Shown here: one piece after another, positions 54,290-62,828 of the stretch
How the letters are laid out: each line of letters starts with the position of its first letter
Numbering within the stretch: the first letter of the stretch is position 1
Assembly: GCF_014695575.1 (NCBI RefSeq)
Contig: NZ_JACJOO010000068.1
Location: 62,001 to 126,000 of the forward strand
Direction of reading: 5' to 3'
DNA: 64,000 bases
From: Leptolyngbya sp. FACHB-8
GTDB taxonomy: Bacteria; Cyanobacteriota; Cyanobacteriia; Elainellales; Elainellaceae
Position numbers and translations under genes: made by a program
Notes under the pieces: generated by a model
What the model was told of the DNA's origin: nothing
Databases searched by the model: none
What the model saw: only the letters and a program-made list of their open reading frames with translations

Positions 54290-55603
54290 CTACAAAACTC
54301 GTAAAACGCTAGGAATTTCAGCTACGGCACTAAACTGCCGGATCTCCTCCAGTGCTTTACGGAAATTTCCCTCTTGAACATCATGGGTTACAACAACAAT
54401 TTCCACTAATTGATCTTGAGAATCGATCTGAACGATCGATTCCAAACTCACATCGTGATTTCCAAAACAAGTTCCAATTTTACCAATCACACCGGATTGA
54501 TCCCGAGTCAGAAACCGGGCATAAAACCGTGTCACTAGCGATTCCATGGGGCTAATGGTGCAGTAATGCTCATGAATGCAGGCCATTAAGGGGTGCAACG
54601 GCCATACCTGTTGACCCGAAGATGTTAGCAACGCCGCAATGTTTTGAATATCGGACACGATCGCACTTGCTGTCGGCCCCATGCCTGCACCAGGCCCAAA
54701 GAACATGACCTGGCCGATCGGCTCCCCTTCTACCAGAATGGCGTTATAGACATCGTTCACACTGGCAAGGGGATGCACCTTGGGCAAGAGCGTAGGATGA
54801 ACGCGCACTTGCAGATGGTCGGTTGGATCGTTGGGTTCTGGGGATGCTTCGCGCTGCGCCGTGGCAATGAGCTTGATCACAAACCCTAGTTTGTCGGCAT
54901 AACTAATGTCGCTGGCACTAATGTTGCGAATGCCCTCGCAGTAGACCTCGGGGAGTTTTACCCGGCCGCCAAACGCTAAAGCCGCCAGAATCGCGATTTT
55001 GTCAGCCGCATCCAGGCCATCTACATCTGCTGTAGGATCAGCCTCGGCATAGCCTAACCGCTGAGCATCGGCCAGCACCGCTGCGAAGTCAGCCCCCTCC
55101 CGCTGCATTCGCGTCAGGATGTAGTTGGTGGTGCCATTGATAATTCCCATCACCCGGTGGATTCGGTTGACACTGAGGGATTGCTTCAGGGGTTGAATCA
55201 CAGGAATGCCCCCCGCGACCGCCGCCTCGATCATGACGTAAACGCCAGCCTCATTAGCGGCATCAAAGATTTCGTCGCTGTAGCGGGCAATCACTGCTTT
55301 GTTGGCCGTAACGACGTGCTTCTTGTGGGCGATCGCCTTCAAGATGAGCGATCGCGCAGGCTCCAGGCCACCAATCACCTCCACCACAACATCCACATCA
55401 GGGTCGCTCACAATGGACTCCAGGTCAGTGGTCAGGAGGGATGTCGGGAGCGAAATCGGACGCGGTTTGTCGAGGGAACGTACGCCCACTCGATGCAGCT
55501 CAATTTCCCCTAATAGAGGATGCCGCCCGTTGAGATCTTGCAAAATTTGTACTGTTCCGGCTCCAACTGTCCCAAGGCCCAACAAACCAACCTTAAATGT
55601 CAC
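54290..55603 (-). CDS. hom: Homoserine dehydrogenase
   Basis: Reduces aspartate semialdehyde to homoserine, the branch to threonine and methionine. Residues 1-130 form the NAD(P)-binding domain with GLLGLGTVGAGTVQ at 6-19. The catalytic part has ANKAVIARY, a MIEAAVAGGIPVIQPLK block, MGIINGTTNYILTRM and AEADPTADVDGLDAADK. The last 80 residues are an ACT domain (SGVIGKIGTCFGNHDVSLESIVQ), the usual threonine-sensing regulator. 437 residues match the monofunctional form. The start is GTG 55603 with AGG 11 bp upstream. It is monocistronic, with its own terminator. Confidence 0.95.
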   Translation of the reverse strand: MTFKVGLLGLGTVGAGTVQILQDLNGRHPLLGEIELHRVGVRSLDKPRPISLPTSLLTTDLESIVSDPDVDVVVEVIGGLEPARSLILKAIAHKKHVVTANKAVIARYSDEIFDAANEAGVYVMIEAAVAGGIPVIQPLKQSLSVNRIHRVMGIINGTTNYILTRMQREGADFAAVLADAQRLGYAEADPTADVDGLDAADKIAILAALAFGGRVKLPEVYCEGIRNISASDISYADKLGFVIKLIATAQREASPEPNDPTDHLQVRVHPTLLPKVHPLASVNDVYNAILVEGEPIGQVMFFGPGAGMGPTASAIVSDIQNIAALLTSSGQQVWPLHPLMACIHEHYCTISPMESLVTRFYARFLTRDQSGVIGKIGTCFGNHDVSLESIVQIDSQDQLVEIVVVTHDVQEGNFRKALEEIRQFSAVAEIPSVLRVL

Positions 55604-55776
55604 CGTTTAACCTGCCTCTATTCTTAAATTTGATTTTTAAGTACCGGGTGCCCGGCCCTCAAAAATTGTCATAATTCCGCTTCCATATTGTAGGAGGGAT
55701 AGGTTCGGTTCTAGGAATCTATCCTAGAAAGCACAACCCATTGCGTTGCGGATAGGTGGTCCTGTTTCAGATGTGT

Positions 55777-55829
55777 GGATGGGATGTGGTGAAAGGGGCA
55801 CTTCGTCCCCCTTTCACCACATCCCATCC
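55777..55829. repeat. Hairpin with 22-bp arms
   Basis: GGATGGGATGTGGTGAAAGG and following bases pair with the complement with one bulge, loop CACTTCGT. It lies in the 414-bp divergent gap upstream of hom. Confidence 0.85.
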
Positions 55830-56017
55830 CTATCAGGGCGTAATGGGTGGAGCAAAAATAATACAACTGTAGTATTGTTCCGGAGCGCAAAAGTGCGCCG
55901 TTGTAGTTAGAAATACATCAACAGTACACAGCAACAAGCCATTGAGTCGAATGGTGGTAATCTGCCACCCCAATGCTGACGTGCTGTATGCTACACCCCT
56001 CGTCACTTCCCTGTATT

Positions 56018-56317
56018 ATGACCGGAACGTATCTGTCTCGTGAGCAACTGCAGCACTGGCTCCAGAAGCAGTTGCGCCATTCTTACCAAGAAGGGTTTCA
56101 CAAAGGCCAGTACGACGGCATGCGGCGAGGACAGGTTCACGGTGCTGTCAACATCCTCTACATCAGTTTAGAGGAACAGTTCGGTTCGCTGGATCATGAA
56201 TTACAGGCTTGGATTGCCGGGCTGTCCTTTTCAGATTTGCAAGCCCTGGCTCGCCAGTCATCTCACTTAAAATCTCTGGCTGACTTACAAAGTTGGTTAA
56301 AACAACGGGCACGTTAG
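56018..56317 (+). CDS. Small cyanobacterial protein with DUF4351-like end
   Basis: A 99-residue soluble protein. The N-terminal half is basic and helical (QLQHWLQKQLRHSYQEGFHKGQYDGMRRGQ). The end, LSFSDLQALARQSSHLKSLADLQSWLKQ, recalls the DUF4351 tail seen at the end of Rpn/PD-(D/E)XK transposase-like proteins, but no nuclease domain is present here. I take ATG 56018 as the start, although the frame is open to 55973, because the upstream residues have no family character. It may be a free-standing remnant or a genuine small protein. It lies 234 bp before thiD. Confidence 0.55.
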   Translation: MTGTYLSREQLQHWLQKQLRHSYQEGFHKGQYDGMRRGQVHGAVNILYISLEEQFGSLDHELQAWIAGLSFSDLQALARQSSHLKSLADLQSWLKQRAR

Positions 56318-56356
56318 AGCGTACGGCTGTCTTGTAGGCTGCAATTAAAACCAGGA

Positions 56357-56405
56357 AGGTTCGTTTTGAAAAGCTTTACTCAGCACCGCTTTTCAAAACG
56401 AACCT
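56357..56405. terminator. Hairpin after the 56018 gene
   Basis: AGGTTCGTTTTGAAAAGC pairs exactly with its complement, 18 bp with a 13-base loop, 40 bp after the stop. Confidence 0.65.
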
Positions 56406-56550
56406 GTTCTAATTGGCGAGCGTAGGGTCACGCCCTACCAGAAATAAAATCAGCCACCTCTGGGGGTTTGCAAATCCACTACACTGCAAAAAGGCTGCTC
56501 CACTTATGCAAAGGAGCGATCGCCCGATTGTTTCCCCATTCCGCACCGTT

Positions 56551-57363
56551 ATGACTGCTATCCCTGATTCTTCCATTCCCATCGCCATGACCATTGCAGG
56601 TTCCGATAGTGGCGGTGGGGCTGGCATCCAGGCTGACCTACGCACCTTCGCCTTTCATCGAGTGCATGGTACTAGCGCCCTTACCTGCATCACCGCGCAA
56701 AACACTCAAGGTGTAACACGGGTAGATGCACTCCCACCCGAAGCGGTTACCGCTCAGGTCGGCGCTGTGTTGAATGACATCGGTGTCCAGGCTGTAAAAA
56801 CGGGGATGTTACTGAACTCAGACATTATTGCCGCCGTAGCCCAGCAGGCCGCCGAGCGTCACTTGCCAAACCTGGTCGTTGATCCAGTCATGGTATCGCG
56901 AACAGGAGCTCAGCTCATTGCCGATGAAGCGATCGCCAAACTGCGACACGATCTCATTCCCCTGGCCCACATCCTCACCCCCAACCGCTACGAGGCCCAA
57001 ATGCTTAGTGGCCTGGAAATTCAAACCCTGGAGGATATGAAAACGGCTGCGCAGAAAATCCTACCCCTGGGAGCCCATGCCGTGCTGGTCAAAGGCGGCG
57101 GCATGAATGGCGAATTACGAGGCGTGGATGTGTTTTTTGATGGCGATCGCCTGGAAATCCTACAGACCGAAACCGTGGACACGGCAGATACCCATGGAAC
57201 CGGCTGTACTCTGTCCGCTGCGATCGCAGCCAATCTTGCCCTGGGGCATCCTCTTCTTAGCGCCGTTCAGCAGGCCAAGGCGTATGTTACTGAAGCCCTG
57301 CGTCATTCTCTGCGAATAGGCCACGGACAGGGGCCAGTAGGTCATTTTTACGCGCTGCTATAG
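56551..57363 (+). CDS. thiD: Hydroxymethylpyrimidine/phosphomethylpyrimidine kinase
   Basis: Phosphorylates HMP and then HMP-phosphate in thiamine synthesis, in the cytosol. A ribokinase-like fold of 270 residues: AMTIAGSDSGGGAGIQADLRTF at the N-terminus, GVQAVKTGMLLNSDIIAAVA, VDPVMVSRTGAQLI, and the anion-hole segment VDTADTHGTGCTLSAAIAANLALG. The catalytic residues of the DTHGTGC box are intact. The frame is open to 56413, but ATG 56551 starts the family sequence. No TPP riboswitch is apparent upstream. It is followed by a bidirectional terminator and convergent genes. Confidence 0.93.
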   Translation: MTAIPDSSIPIAMTIAGSDSGGGAGIQADLRTFAFHRVHGTSALTCITAQNTQGVTRVDALPPEAVTAQVGAVLNDIGVQAVKTGMLLNSDIIAAVAQQAAERHLPNLVVDPVMVSRTGAQLIADEAIAKLRHDLIPLAHILTPNRYEAQMLSGLEIQTLEDMKTAAQKILPLGAHAVLVKGGGMNGELRGVDVFFDGDRLEILQTETVDTADTHGTGCTLSAAIAANLALGHPLLSAVQQAKAYVTEALRHSLRIGHGQGPVGHFYALL

Positions 57364-57379
57364 CGATCGTTTTCCAATA

Positions 57380-57414
57380 AAAATGTGCGCCGTGATTAAC
57401 ACAGCGCACATTTT
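57380..57414. terminator. Bidirectional terminator between thiD and the 57430 gene
   Basis: AAAATGTGCGC pairs with GCGCACATTTT around a 13-base loop. The A and T runs at the edges allow termination in both directions. Confidence 0.82.
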
Positions 57415-57429
57415 CTCTCAAGGCGATCG

Positions 57430-57867
57430 TTAGTTCTGAGGAGGGTCGCCCCAGGTCGATTCCCAATCCGGGCACTTTTCCCCCTCCCAACCGTAGGGAT
57501 ACATGCCACAGACAAACATAACGCCGTTGTAGGCATGCCCATGGTAATGGCGGCAACCAACACAGGCTGGATGCTCATTAAACATGGGTTCTACTGTTTG
57601 GGTAATGGGGGCTGTAGTGTCTAGCAGCGAGGATTCCAGGGTTGTTACCAACTCCAAAAAGGGGTCAAGCCAGCCATACATCTCCCGTTCCAGCACATCG
57701 AGTTGTGGCATCATCGCCTCCTCGACCTGCTCCATAACCGCTTCGGAAAAATCGGCCAGGGATTCTACCGCCTCGTCAACCCCCCGGGCGACATCATCAA
57801 AAAACTGCTCAACATCCCGCGCAATGGTTTCTAGCATTTTTTCCCAATCCTGTTGCCAATTATCCAT
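57430..57867 (-). CDS. Hypothetical protein with C-terminal cysteine-rich segment
   Basis: A 145-residue protein, acidic and helical over most of its length (MDNWQQDWEKMLETIARDVEQFFDDVARGVDEAVESL). The end is different: ACVGCRHYHGHAY...MFVCGMYPYGWEGEKCPDWE, with four cysteines and several histidines that could bind a metal. It follows the phasin-like gene on the same strand by only 26 bp, so the two form an operon. No named family is recognised. Location cytosolic by lack of signals. The Cys/His tail is its main functional hint. Confidence 0.68.
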   Translation of the reverse strand: MDNWQQDWEKMLETIARDVEQFFDDVARGVDEAVESLADFSEAVMEQVEEAMMPQLDVLEREMYGWLDPFLELVTTLESSLLDTTAPITQTVEPMFNEHPACVGCRHYHGHAYNGVMFVCGMYPYGWEGEKCPDWESTWGDPPQN

Positions 57868-57893
57868 GGGTCTGATCCGGCTGAACGGCCCCC

Positions 57894-58262
57894 TTACTCA
57901 CGGCTAAGTCGCCGCAGTTCCTCTTGTAATTTTTCCACCTGTTGACGCAAATTGTCGGCCTCTGGTCGGGGAGGGGTTGATGCGGACGGCCCATCCTCGT
58001 CTTCTAGAATCTCGATACGTCGAGGTTCTGAGGCAGACCCCGGTTCTGAAGCGGTCGGTTGCTGAGCCTTCCGCATCATTTCATCAACCATGCGTTTGGC
58101 ATCCTCGGCGGTAATTTCCCCCCGAGCTACCATTTCATCCGCCAGCTTTTGGGCTTGCGATCGCAAATCTGCCAGGGTGCTTCCGGCCTTTTCTCCCGCA
58201 TAGGAGGCCAGACCCACTCCTAAATAAAATGCTCGTTGGACGAGATCTCCGAATCCCGGCAT
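57894..58262 (-). CDS. Helical phasin-like small protein
   Basis: A 122-residue protein: FGDLVQRAFYLGVGLASYAGEKAGSTL near the start, then a charged helix (DLRSQAQKLADEMVARGEITAEDAKRMVDEMMRKAQ), a Pro/Ser-rich linker and a coiled-coil end (LRQQVEKLQEELRRLSRE). The pattern resembles phasin and PhaF-like helical proteins that coat granules or membranes. A TAGGAG site lies about 11 bp before the start. It is the first gene of a two-gene unit with the cysteine-rich protein. No polyhydroxyalkanoate gene is near, so granule binding is only a guess. Confidence 0.68.
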   Translation of the reverse strand: MPGFGDLVQRAFYLGVGLASYAGEKAGSTLADLRSQAQKLADEMVARGEITAEDAKRMVDEMMRKAQQPTASEPGSASEPRRIEILEDEDGPSASTPPRPEADNLRQQVEKLQEELRRLSRE

Positions 58263-58446
58263 CGTCCATATACTCCTATTAACGAAACAATAAAGAATGG
58301 GCCTTTGCTGAATACAGAGAAAACGGTGGTTACTCTATTTTGCTAGCTCGCCCACGCTTCCAGCATAGGAAATACATGCTTCTTTGCCTATGGGGAGAAA
58401 CGTTCAGGAAACCGAACTAACCCATCTACTATCCAAACCAGGACAG

Positions 58447-58500
58447 CTGCACGGCATGGGGGGTGTGGCGCGTGCGCGCCACACCCCCCATGCCGTGCAG
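58447..58500. repeat. Perfect hairpin, 25-bp stem, upstream of SRP RNA gene
   Basis: CTGCACGGCATGGGGGGTGT and the following bases pair exactly over 25 bp around GTGC. It lies downstream of the minus-strand SRP RNA gene and may end its transcript. Confidence 0.88.
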
Positions 58501-58562
58501 TTAAAAGTTATTAAAAGCCTGTTGGTACTGGGCGGAATGGCCTTACACCCTTTAAAACCAAA

Positions 58563-58658
58563 AGACCCGGAGTCCACGCCTGCGTCGAGCATCCCGTATT
58601 GCTGCTACCTTCCGGTCCTGACAAGATTTGGGCGTCGAAGCTGCATGGGTCCGAGTCA
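58563..58658 (-). ncRNA. ffs: Signal recognition particle RNA, small bacterial type
   Basis: On the minus strand the conserved core GTCAGG-CCGGAAGG-AGCAGC of the SRP RNA apical loop is present (sequence GTCAGGACCGGAAGGTAGCA). The flanks pair: GACTCGGACCCATGCAG at the 5' end with a complement near the 3' end, giving one long hairpin of about 96 bases. That is the size of the bacterial 4.5S RNA without an Alu domain. It binds Ffh to target membrane proteins. Ends are approximate. Confidence 0.93.
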
Positions 58659-58884
58659 ATTTAAGAATAACACGTTATGCCAGCATGTGGGGCGATCGCT
58701 CTACCTTCTATGACAATTTCCCTCCCATACTGTTGAATCCTTACAAATCAGGTTCATAAATTAAATTTTTTCCTAATTCTCCAGCTTGGTAGTCACGAAT
58801 CTTTATTTCTGGGAAGGATAAGCCATAATTCGTTTAATATCCAGCCCGTCCTCTGACCCTGACTCCTGGCGATTAGTAAAGTCC

Positions 58885-61140
58885 ATGAGCATTTCCAATC
58901 AATCTGCGTCAGATAACCCCGTCTCCCTGACGCGGTTGCTCAGTAGCCTTCCTGGGATGGTTTACCGATGCCCTAACGATCAGGCCTGGTCTATGGACTA
59001 TGTCAGTTCAGGCAGCCTTGCCCTAACGGGCTACCATCCTCAACAACTGACTAAGAACCAGGAGGTTTCCTACGCCAGCCTGATTCATCCTGAGGATCGC
59101 GATCGCATCTGGAATGCCGTGCAACAGGCACTCGAACGGCACCATCCCTTCCAACTGGTCTACCGAATTCGAGATGTGGGTGGGCAGGAAAAATGGGTTT
59201 GGGAACAGGGGCAGGGAGTTTGGACGGAGCACCAGCTTGAGGCATTAGAGGGCTTCGTCTTTGACATTACTGCCCACAAAGTTTTAGAGGCTAAACAGCA
59301 AGAAGCGGCAGCAGAGTTACAAATGACTCAACGGTTCTTGCAATCGGTTCTTGAAAACCTGCCGGTCGCTGTGATCGCCAAAAATGCCACAGACTTCCGG
59401 TTCGTTCTTTGGAATGCGACAGCCACAAAATTATTTCGTCTCTCGCCCGAACAAGTGCTGGGACGAACAGGGTTTGACGTGTTTCCTCAGGCCATTGCTA
59501 AGGCCCGGCGACAGCGTGATTTGCAGGCGCTCCGGAGTGATGCCATCATCCACATTCCTGTGGAAGAGACTCAGATAGAGGGTAAATTACGGCTGTTACA
59601 AACCTGGCAAACACGAATTGTGGATGTGGATGGGACGCCCCAGTACTTGCTCACCATTGCCAATGACGTTACCGAGCGGGAGCAGTTAAGGGAAACCCAA
59701 CGTCAGGCTGAAGAACGCCTGCGAACTTATAGCCAGGCTCTGGGTCAACTGGTCAGGAGTAAGACTCGGGCGCAGGAGGATTTGCACGCCAATTTGCGCG
59801 AGATTACAGAGGTCGCCTGTCGAGCTATGCCGGTGGCGATCGCCGGGATCTGGCTGTTTGCCGAAGAGGGCATGGTCTTACGGTTGACCGAGTGTTACAC
59901 CCAGAAAACCCAGGAACACAGCAATGGCATCGATTTAGTTGCGGCTGACTATCCGAACTACTTCAAAGCACTCGCCTCTGCCCGACTGCTGGCCGTGGTA
60001 GATGCCTGCCAGGATCCTCGTACCCATGAATTTTGCACAACCTACCTCAAACCTCAGGGTATTACTAGCTTGCTAGATGCCCCGATCTGGCTGAGCGGTG
60101 AAATGATTGGTGTGCTGTGTCTGGAGCATGAAGGCGAACCGCGAACCTGGACTATGGAGGAGGAAAACTTTGCGGCGTCCCTTGCCGACTTTGTAAGCCT
60201 GGCCCTGGAAACCTGGAACCGCCAGCAAGCCGAAGCAGCCCTCCGCCAAAAAACTGAGCATCTGGAAGCGGCTCTGAACGAACTGCAATGCACCCAGACC
60301 CAACTGGTGCAGAGCGAAAAAATGTCGAGCCTGGGCCAGTTGGTGGCCGGTGTTGCCCACGAAATTAATAACCCCGTCAACTTCATCTACGGCAACCTGG
60401 ATCCCGCCCAAAGTTACATTGATGACCTGCTGGAGCTGATTCGGCTATATCAGAAGCAGTATCCAGAACCGGGGGGCGTGATTGCTCAACACATCGACAC
60501 CATCGAATTGGATTTTGTGAAGGAGGATCTGCCCCGTCTGCTTAGCTCGATGCGCATGGGAGCCGAGCGGATTCAGAAAATCGTCAAATCCTTACGGAAT
60601 TTTTCGCGAACGGATGAATCGGAAATCAAGGCCGTTGACCTGCTCGAAGGCATTGAGAGTACGTTGATGATTTTGCAGAATCGGCTCAAGCGCAAGGCCG
60701 ACCATCCCGAAATTCGCCTGGTGAAGGAGTACGGACCTCTACCACCTGTCGAGTGCTACGTTGGGCAAATCAATCAGGTATTTATGAACTTGTTGAGTAA
60801 TGCGATCGATGCTCTAGAAGAAAAGCTCACGCAATGCCCACCTTCTGAGGAGCAGCTTTGGCTTCCCCAAATTCGAATTGTGACAGAACAGCTCCAGGAG
60901 AACTGGGTCACAATTCGTATTGCCGACAATGGGCCAGGGCTCACCCCCTCTGCCCGGCAAAACTTATTTCAAGCCTTTTTTACCACTAAACCCCTCGGCA
61001 AGGGGACGGGCTTGGGCCTATCTATCAGCTACCAGATTGTGACCGAGAAGCACAGCGGCACTTTGCAATGCTTCTCCGCACCTGGGGAAGGGGTCGAGTT
61101 TGTGATTGAAATTCCGGTAACACAATCCAGGCCTGCTTAA
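58885..61140 (+). CDS. PAS-PAS-GAF sensor histidine kinase
   Basis: A soluble two-component kinase of 751 residues. PAS domains cover about 15-130 and 148-268 (second: FLQSVLENLPVAVIAKNA...LWNATATKLFRLSPEQVLG), a GAF domain about 290-445 (ITSLLDAPIWLSGEMIGVLCLEH), and a coiled-coil linker follows. HisKA has H492 in VAGVAHEINNPVNF, a four-helix region of the HisKA_4-like type with an insert, and the HATPase has NLLSNAIDAL, IADNGPGL and KGTGLGLSISY boxes. There is no receiver or output domain, so a separate response regulator is needed; none is next to it. No conserved chromophore cysteine is evident in the GAF domain. Confidence 0.9.
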   Translation: MSISNQSASDNPVSLTRLLSSLPGMVYRCPNDQAWSMDYVSSGSLALTGYHPQQLTKNQEVSYASLIHPEDRDRIWNAVQQALERHHPFQLVYRIRDVGGQEKWVWEQGQGVWTEHQLEALEGFVFDITAHKVLEAKQQEAAAELQMTQRFLQSVLENLPVAVIAKNATDFRFVLWNATATKLFRLSPEQVLGRTGFDVFPQAIAKARRQRDLQALRSDAIIHIPVEETQIEGKLRLLQTWQTRIVDVDGTPQYLLTIANDVTEREQLRETQRQAEERLRTYSQALGQLVRSKTRAQEDLHANLREITEVACRAMPVAIAGIWLFAEEGMVLRLTECYTQKTQEHSNGIDLVAADYPNYFKALASARLLAVVDACQDPRTHEFCTTYLKPQGITSLLDAPIWLSGEMIGVLCLEHEGEPRTWTMEEENFAASLADFVSLALETWNRQQAEAALRQKTEHLEAALNELQCTQTQLVQSEKMSSLGQLVAGVAHEINNPVNFIYGNLDPAQSYIDDLLELIRLYQKQYPEPGGVIAQHIDTIELDFVKEDLPRLLSSMRMGAERIQKIVKSLRNFSRTDESEIKAVDLLEGIESTLMILQNRLKRKADHPEIRLVKEYGPLPPVECYVGQINQVFMNLLSNAIDALEEKLTQCPPSEEQLWLPQIRIVTEQLQENWVTIRIADNGPGLTPSARQNLFQAFFTTKPLGKGTGLGLSISYQIVTEKHSGTLQCFSAPGEGVEFVIEIPVTQSRPA

Positions 61141-61199
61141 GATTGGGGTGGCTACTTGAGGAAGGTATTGCCTGCTCAAGCGGCTACCCAGCAGGATTG

Positions 61200-62264
61200 T
61201 TACACCTGAGCGAGTTCGCGGATGTCGGGAGTGCTGTCCGATTCAGGCCAGGAGTAGGTGCTGAGGTAGGCGATCGCCCCATCCAACAACTCCAATCCCT
61301 GCTCCAGAGACTCCATCACGGCCAACCGCCCCCGCAAATCTGCCGCATTCGGAAAACCTTTGGCATACCAGGTCATATGCTTGCGCGCCTGTCGAATGCC
61401 CCGTATTCCCTTGTACTCCCACAACATTTGCAGGTGATCGCGGGCACATTGCAGCTTTTCTACAGGGGTGGGAGGGACTCGCTCCTCTCCAGTCTTCAGG
61501 AAGTGGTCAATTTCGCCCACCAGGAAGGGATAGCCCAGCGTCCCTCGGGCACACATCACCCCATCTGCCCCAGTCTGCTCCAGGCAATTCACAGCCGCTT
61601 CCACCGAGAAAATATCGCCATTGGCAATCACCGGAATGGAAAGAACTTCTTTTACCCGAGCAATCCACTCCCATCGCGCCGGGCCGTTGTAGCCCTGGGC
61701 ACGGGTACGACCATGGAGCGTGAGCATTTTTGCCCCGGCGTCTTCCATACGCTTGGCAAATTCAACCGCGTTAATTTCGCTATCGCACCAGCCAATCCGG
61801 GTTTTAACCGTCACAGGCACATCGACCGCTGCCACAACGGAACGCACGATTTCTGCTGCCAGCTCCGGCTGGCGTAGCAAGGAGGAGCCACCCCCGTTCT
61901 TGGTAATCTTGTTGACTGGGCAGCCCATGTTTAGATCCACGGTATCGGCCCCTTCCCCTACGGCCTTCTGTGCCGCTTCTGCCAAAAAATCAGGCCGACA
62001 ATCGAATAGCTGAATACTGATAGGCCGCTCACCCGGATCAATCTCCATCAAAATTGGCAACTGCTTGACGTAGTGCAGCCCCGTCGCGTTCACCATCTCG
62101 GTATACATCATCGAGTCGGGTGCATACCGTCGCACTAACCGTCGAAACACCAGATCCGTCACTCCCGACAACGGCGATTGCAGTACCCGGCTTTGAAGCT
62201 GCACAGAACCAATGTTCAATGGGCCAGCCAGACGGGCTTTCAGTACGGGAGAGAGCGTAACCAT
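61200..62264 (-). CDS. dusB: tRNA-dihydrouridine synthase
   Basis: A flavoenzyme reducing specific uridines of tRNA to dihydrouridine. A TIM barrel of 354 residues: QSPLSGVTDLVFRRLVRRY at the N-terminus, VDLNMGCPVNKITKNGGGSSLL with the catalytic cysteine, PVTVKTRIGW for the FMN phosphate, LTLHGRTRAQGY, VIANGDIFSV and ADGVMCARGTLGYPF. The C-terminal helical domain follows (RQARKHMTWYAKGFPNAADLR). It fits the DusB group common in bacteria. It converges with the PAS kinase gene, 59 bp apart. It is apparently monocistronic. Confidence 0.93.
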   Translation of the reverse strand: MVTLSPVLKARLAGPLNIGSVQLQSRVLQSPLSGVTDLVFRRLVRRYAPDSMMYTEMVNATGLHYVKQLPILMEIDPGERPISIQLFDCRPDFLAEAAQKAVGEGADTVDLNMGCPVNKITKNGGGSSLLRQPELAAEIVRSVVAAVDVPVTVKTRIGWCDSEINAVEFAKRMEDAGAKMLTLHGRTRAQGYNGPARWEWIARVKEVLSIPVIANGDIFSVEAAVNCLEQTGADGVMCARGTLGYPFLVGEIDHFLKTGEERVPPTPVEKLQCARDHLQMLWEYKGIRGIRQARKHMTWYAKGFPNAADLRGRLAVMESLEQGLELLDGAIAYLSTYSWPESDSTPDIRELAQV

Positions 62265-62342
62265 AGTGTGGGCGATCGCTTGTGAGTGGCTTTACGATTC
62301 TACTGCTTTGTTGAGGGCCGGTGGTTAGATGAGTAGCCTATT

Positions 62343-62483
62343 CAGCAATTCTCAGTATGGGCATCAAAGCCAAGAGTTCACGCCCTACGGGCGTGAACTC
62401 TTGGCTTTGATGCCCGAGAACCGCGCGCCATTGGCGCGCGGTTCTCGGGCCTGATTTCAAAATGAGAATTAATGAGAGTTGCT
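62343..62483. mobile_element. Family A double-hairpin element, 141-bp copy with a 10-bp internal duplication
   Basis: The left end is CAGCAATTCTCAGTATG and the right end is CAGCAACTCTCATT (complement). The stems start GCATCAAAGCCAAGAGTTCA (loop TAC) and GCCCGAGAACCGCGCGCC (loop ATT), both perfect. The 10 extra bases come from a tandem near-repeat AATGAGAATT-AATGAGAGTT just inside the right end. The flanks GTAGCCTATT (62333-62342) and GTAGCCTGCT (62484-62493) match at 8 of 10. Confidence 0.88.
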
Positions 62484-62493
62484 GTAGCCTGCT

Positions 62494-62828
62494 ACTGATC
62501 CAATCTCATAAACTTCTGGCGGCAACCCCTACCCATTCCTATACGGTTCCCCACCAGGTAACGGGGTAAAGAGTGCGTAGACTTAAAAAGTTGACGGCAG
62601 ATTCAAGGCCGCTTGAGTCGTACCCTAGTTTGCCCCCTTATTCAACCGTCCCTTTGGTTGTTCGGTAAATACGCCTTCATCGTTGAGCGCAAACGCACAC
62701 AGTATATAGAAAGAATTAAGTTGCGGCTTCTTGCGATCGCTCGACCCGTTCCGAGGGCGGTGCAACTTCCAAAGTATTTGGACGAACCCAAATCCACATA
62801 GACCACAGAAACCGGAGCACCATTCACT
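62494..62828 (+). promoter_or_regulatory. Upstream region of dnaK
   Basis: 335 bp without a convincing gene (a 62-codon ORF at 62613-62801 has no features). It must contain the dnaK promoter. I do not see the CIRCE operator (TTAGCACTC-type arms) here. Confidence 0.45.

Noticed and set aside
5095-62483. Family A hairpins as simple terminators
   Set aside because: No T run follows the stems, copies lie up to several hundred bases from genes, and direct repeats and inverted ends show insertion.
62613-62801. 62-codon ORF upstream of dnaK
   Set aside because: No recognisable protein features; probably chance in the dnaK leader.
62265-62828. CIRCE operator upstream of dnaK
   Set aside because: No TTAGCACTC/GAGTGCTAA pair; the only strong inverted repeat is family A copy 4.
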